A stretch of DNA of 8,491 nt, from positions 1 to 8,491 of the forward strand of contig SBEK01000012.1 in assembly GCA_009668925.1 (NCBI GenBank), in the 5' to 3' direction. The stretch is from Deltaproteobacteria bacterium. GTDB taxonomy: Bacteria; Desulfobacterota; Syntrophia; Syntrophales; Smithellaceae. Below are positions 7,307 to 8,491 of the stretch, piece by piece; positions within the stretch are counted from its first letter, which is position 1, and each line of letters opens with the position of its first letter. Under the pieces are notes generated by a model. The model saw only the letters and a list, made by a program, of their open reading frames with translations. It ran no database searches and was not told the origin of the DNA. Both the position numbers and the translations under genes were made by a program.

Positions 7307-8074
7307 TTAAACGCGGATGACCTGACCGTCGGAAATGATATGAATTTTCTTATTCTGAAGCGCCGCCACCTCGCGGCGGATCTCTTCCGCATACTGCGGT
7401 TTCATATGATAAAGATAAATCCGCGGGGAAACATCGCTCATTTTTTTCAGTTCCGCTGCCAGCGTCACCGGGGTGAGGTGTCCGGTTCGATCGGCGATGC
7501 TCTGCATGCTGCCGGGCAGAGACGTCTCCATAAATATCGCTTTGAGCCCTTTCGTGTTACAGGCGATTTCCCAGACCGCTTCAGTCGGTCCGGTATCACC
7601 CAGAAAAAAAGCGCTCTTGCCTTTTGACTCCATCAGAAATCCCATGGTTTCCACGGTATGATCGACACCCATCGCCCGCACCTGCCATTGGCCCAAGAGC
7701 TTCGTCCGGCCGGGCGTCAGGACCTCGAATTTGATCAGGGGAGCTTTTACGCTGGGAATTCGGGAAAAATCCGGCCAGATGACGTTATTGAACAGATGAC
7801 GGTGAATGGCCTCAATGATCCCGCGGCTGCTCACGACAACCAGCGGTTTCTTCCGCTTTGCGTAGTAAAGATTATCCGCCAAAAACATGATGTCACGCAC
7901 ATGATCCAGATGGGCATGCGTAACAAAAATGTATTCGATGTGCAGTTGTTCTTCCAGGGTTAAAACCGGCGTGACGGATCCCGCATCCATCAGGACGTTT
8001 TTTCCGAGGAGAAAACTGGTTGTATTGCGATGAGGCAGTTGCGATCCGTGGCAACCGAGCACTCTAATTTTCAT
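7307..8074 (-). CDS. Metallo-beta-lactamase-fold, class II cAMP phosphodiesterase-like protein
   Basis: A 255-residue cytoplasmic hydrolase with no signal peptide. The two-metal site is complete: H53, H55, D57 and H58 in THAHLDH, H139 in VDHTV, D160 in FLGDTG, and H223 in YLYHMKP. The TGHLTP segment with H199 and the overall layout match the class II 3',5'-cyclic-nucleotide phosphodiesterase family (CpdP-like) better than tRNase Z, since no flexible-arm exosite insertion is seen. The substrate is inferred from the family only; a general phosphodiesterase or RNase Z-like role is possible. The ATG at 8074 has a strong ribosome binding site, GAGGAG (8081-8086), six bases upstream. The site overlaps the palindrome GGAGCTCC, which could partly hide it. 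The gene opens the unit leading into folC, 15 bp downstream. Confidence 0.85.
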   Translation of the reverse strand: MKIRVLGCHGSQLPHRNTTSFLLGKNVLMDAGSVTPVLTLEEQLHIEYIFVTHAHLDHVRDIMFLADNLYYAKRKKPLVVVSSRGIIEAIHRHLFNNVIWPDFSRIPSVKAPLIKFEVLTPGRTKLLGQWQVRAMGVDHTVETMGFLMESKGKSAFFLGDTGPTEAVWEIACNTKGLKAIFMETSLPGSMQSIADRTGHLTPVTLAAELKKMSDVSPRIYLYHMKPQYAEEIRREVAALQNKKIHIISDGQVIRV

Positions 8075-8122
8075 GGGGAGCTCCTCACCTGTCCATGTTT
8101 CCGGGGAAAGTTTATTGTCGTA

Positions 8123-8151
8123 AAGATAGCATACCTTCGGCAGGCAGGCAA
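8123..8151 (-). promoter_or_regulatory. Candidate promoter of the phosphodiesterase-like gene
   Basis: On the minus strand TTGCCT (8151-8146) is followed by 17 bases and TATCTT (8128-8123), each matching four of six consensus bases. A TGC just before the -10 gives it an extended -10 character. Initiation near 8116 would leave a leader of about 40 bases containing the GAGGAG ribosome binding site. This is the best promoter I see upstream of the phosphodiesterase-like gene and folC. Confidence 0.5.
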
Positions 8152-8491
8152 TAATTTTATGGCGATGCGCAATACTTGAAAAAAAACGATGTCTGAATCG
8201 ATTACGACCGCGCTTGCGCTCCCATCACAAAATCATATTGAATATTGCCGTGAATCATGGTCAAATCCCGCAAGGAACAGAGAGGGAAAGAAAGCCGCGA
8301 AAATGGATTCGCAGCGGGCGTGCCCGTGAGGCGGCAACACCCTTTCCGTTTTGCCGGCCAAGTCCTTCGCGGACATCATGCCCCGAAAATGGCGCCCGGA
8401 TAAAATTTGGCATTTCTGGGGTCTCCCCCCAGGGAGCCGATCACCGACCGACGCTGTTTTGCTGAAATAATTTTTTGGAGAAAGGAGATTA
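8152..8491 (+). other. Hairpin-rich intergenic region, possible 5' leader of a divergent gene
   Basis: This stretch has no confident gene. On the plus strand it can fold into several short stems: GGAAAG 8285-8290 with CTTTCC 8342-8347, enclosing GCCGC 8294-8298 with GCGGC 8331-8335 and CGGG 8315-8318 with CCCG 8323-8326. Further along are GTCC 8362-8365 with GGAC 8371-8374, ATGCC 8378-8382 with GGCAT 8408-8412, and CTGGGG 8416-8421 with CCCCAG 8427-8432. It ends in a perfect Shine-Dalgarno sequence. I do not recognise a known riboswitch class, and no U-tailed terminator is present. Short frames are open on both strands: a 30-residue one at 8378-8470 (+) and a 48-residue one at 8233-8379 (-), both without a good ribosome binding site. 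It may be a leader RNA, a leader-peptide region or a dispersed intergenic repeat. Confidence 0.35.
8482..8487 (+). promoter_or_regulatory. Shine-Dalgarno sequence of a plus-strand gene beginning outside the window
   Basis: AAGGAG on the plus strand ends four bases before the window edge, behind an AT-rich stretch (8465-8477). With normal spacing a start codon would fall within a few bases after position 8491. This would be the only plus-strand gene of the neighbourhood, divergent from the phosphodiesterase-like gene. Its product cannot be told from here. Confidence 0.6.

Noticed and set aside
8141..8150. CAGGCAGGCA direct repeat
   Set aside because: Only two and a half units of four bases; overlaps the candidate -35 and is not evidence of an array or operator.
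8176..8250. Plus-strand promoter candidates (TTGAAA at 8177, TTGCGC at 8214)
   Set aside because: The -10 partners at normal spacing match consensus at three positions or fewer, so no start could be assigned.
8214..8465. 83-residue plus-strand open frame in the intergenic region
   Set aside because: Dominated by Arg, Pro and Ser, with no ribosome binding site, no domain and overlap with hairpins and other equally open frames. Not supported as a gene.

Overview
This window reads as chromosomal core-gene DNA of moderate-to-high GC from a diderm (Gram-negative) bacterium. An LPS-assembly protein (LptD) requires an LPS outer membrane. The LptD style, the rplM-rpsI-argC linkage and the overall codon use suggest a deltaproteobacterium (Desulfobacterota, perhaps the Syntrophales), but this is inference from family resemblance and no rRNA or marker search was possible. 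All seven confident protein genes lie on the minus strand; the long plus-strand open frames are antisense shadows.

Read in the direction of transcription (right to left), the layout is as follows. A metallo-beta-lactamase-fold, class II cyclic-nucleotide-phosphodiesterase-like gene (7307-8074), with its own candidate promoter and a strong ribosome binding site, is followed after 15 bp by folC (6014-7291). A 132-bp gap with two inverted repeats precedes lptD (3650-5881, TTG start). After a 156-bp gap holding a good promoter come rplM (3065-3493) and rpsI (2629-3021). A textbook intrinsic terminator (2593-2621) sits directly after rpsI, and the argC ribosome binding site begins on the base next to its T tract. 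argC (1542-2582) is followed after 15 bp by cysS (54-1526). The last 53 bases downstream of cysS hold nothing I can support.

Functionally the window joins folate polyglutamylation (FolC), outer-membrane LPS insertion (LptD), ribosomal proteins L13 and S9, arginine biosynthesis (ArgC) and cysteine charging of tRNA (CysRS). These are housekeeping genes; I see no mobile element, CRISPR array, tRNA or rRNA.

The least ordinary part is the 417-bp region 8075-8491. It carries the promoter of the phosphodiesterase-like gene on the minus strand. On the plus strand it has a hairpin-rich stretch with several short open frames, ending in a perfect Shine-Dalgarno sequence at the window edge, so a divergent plus-strand gene most likely starts just outside. 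That stretch may be a structured leader RNA, a leader-peptide region or a dispersed intergenic repeat; the sequence alone does not decide. I found no convincing undescribed system in the protein-coding part.
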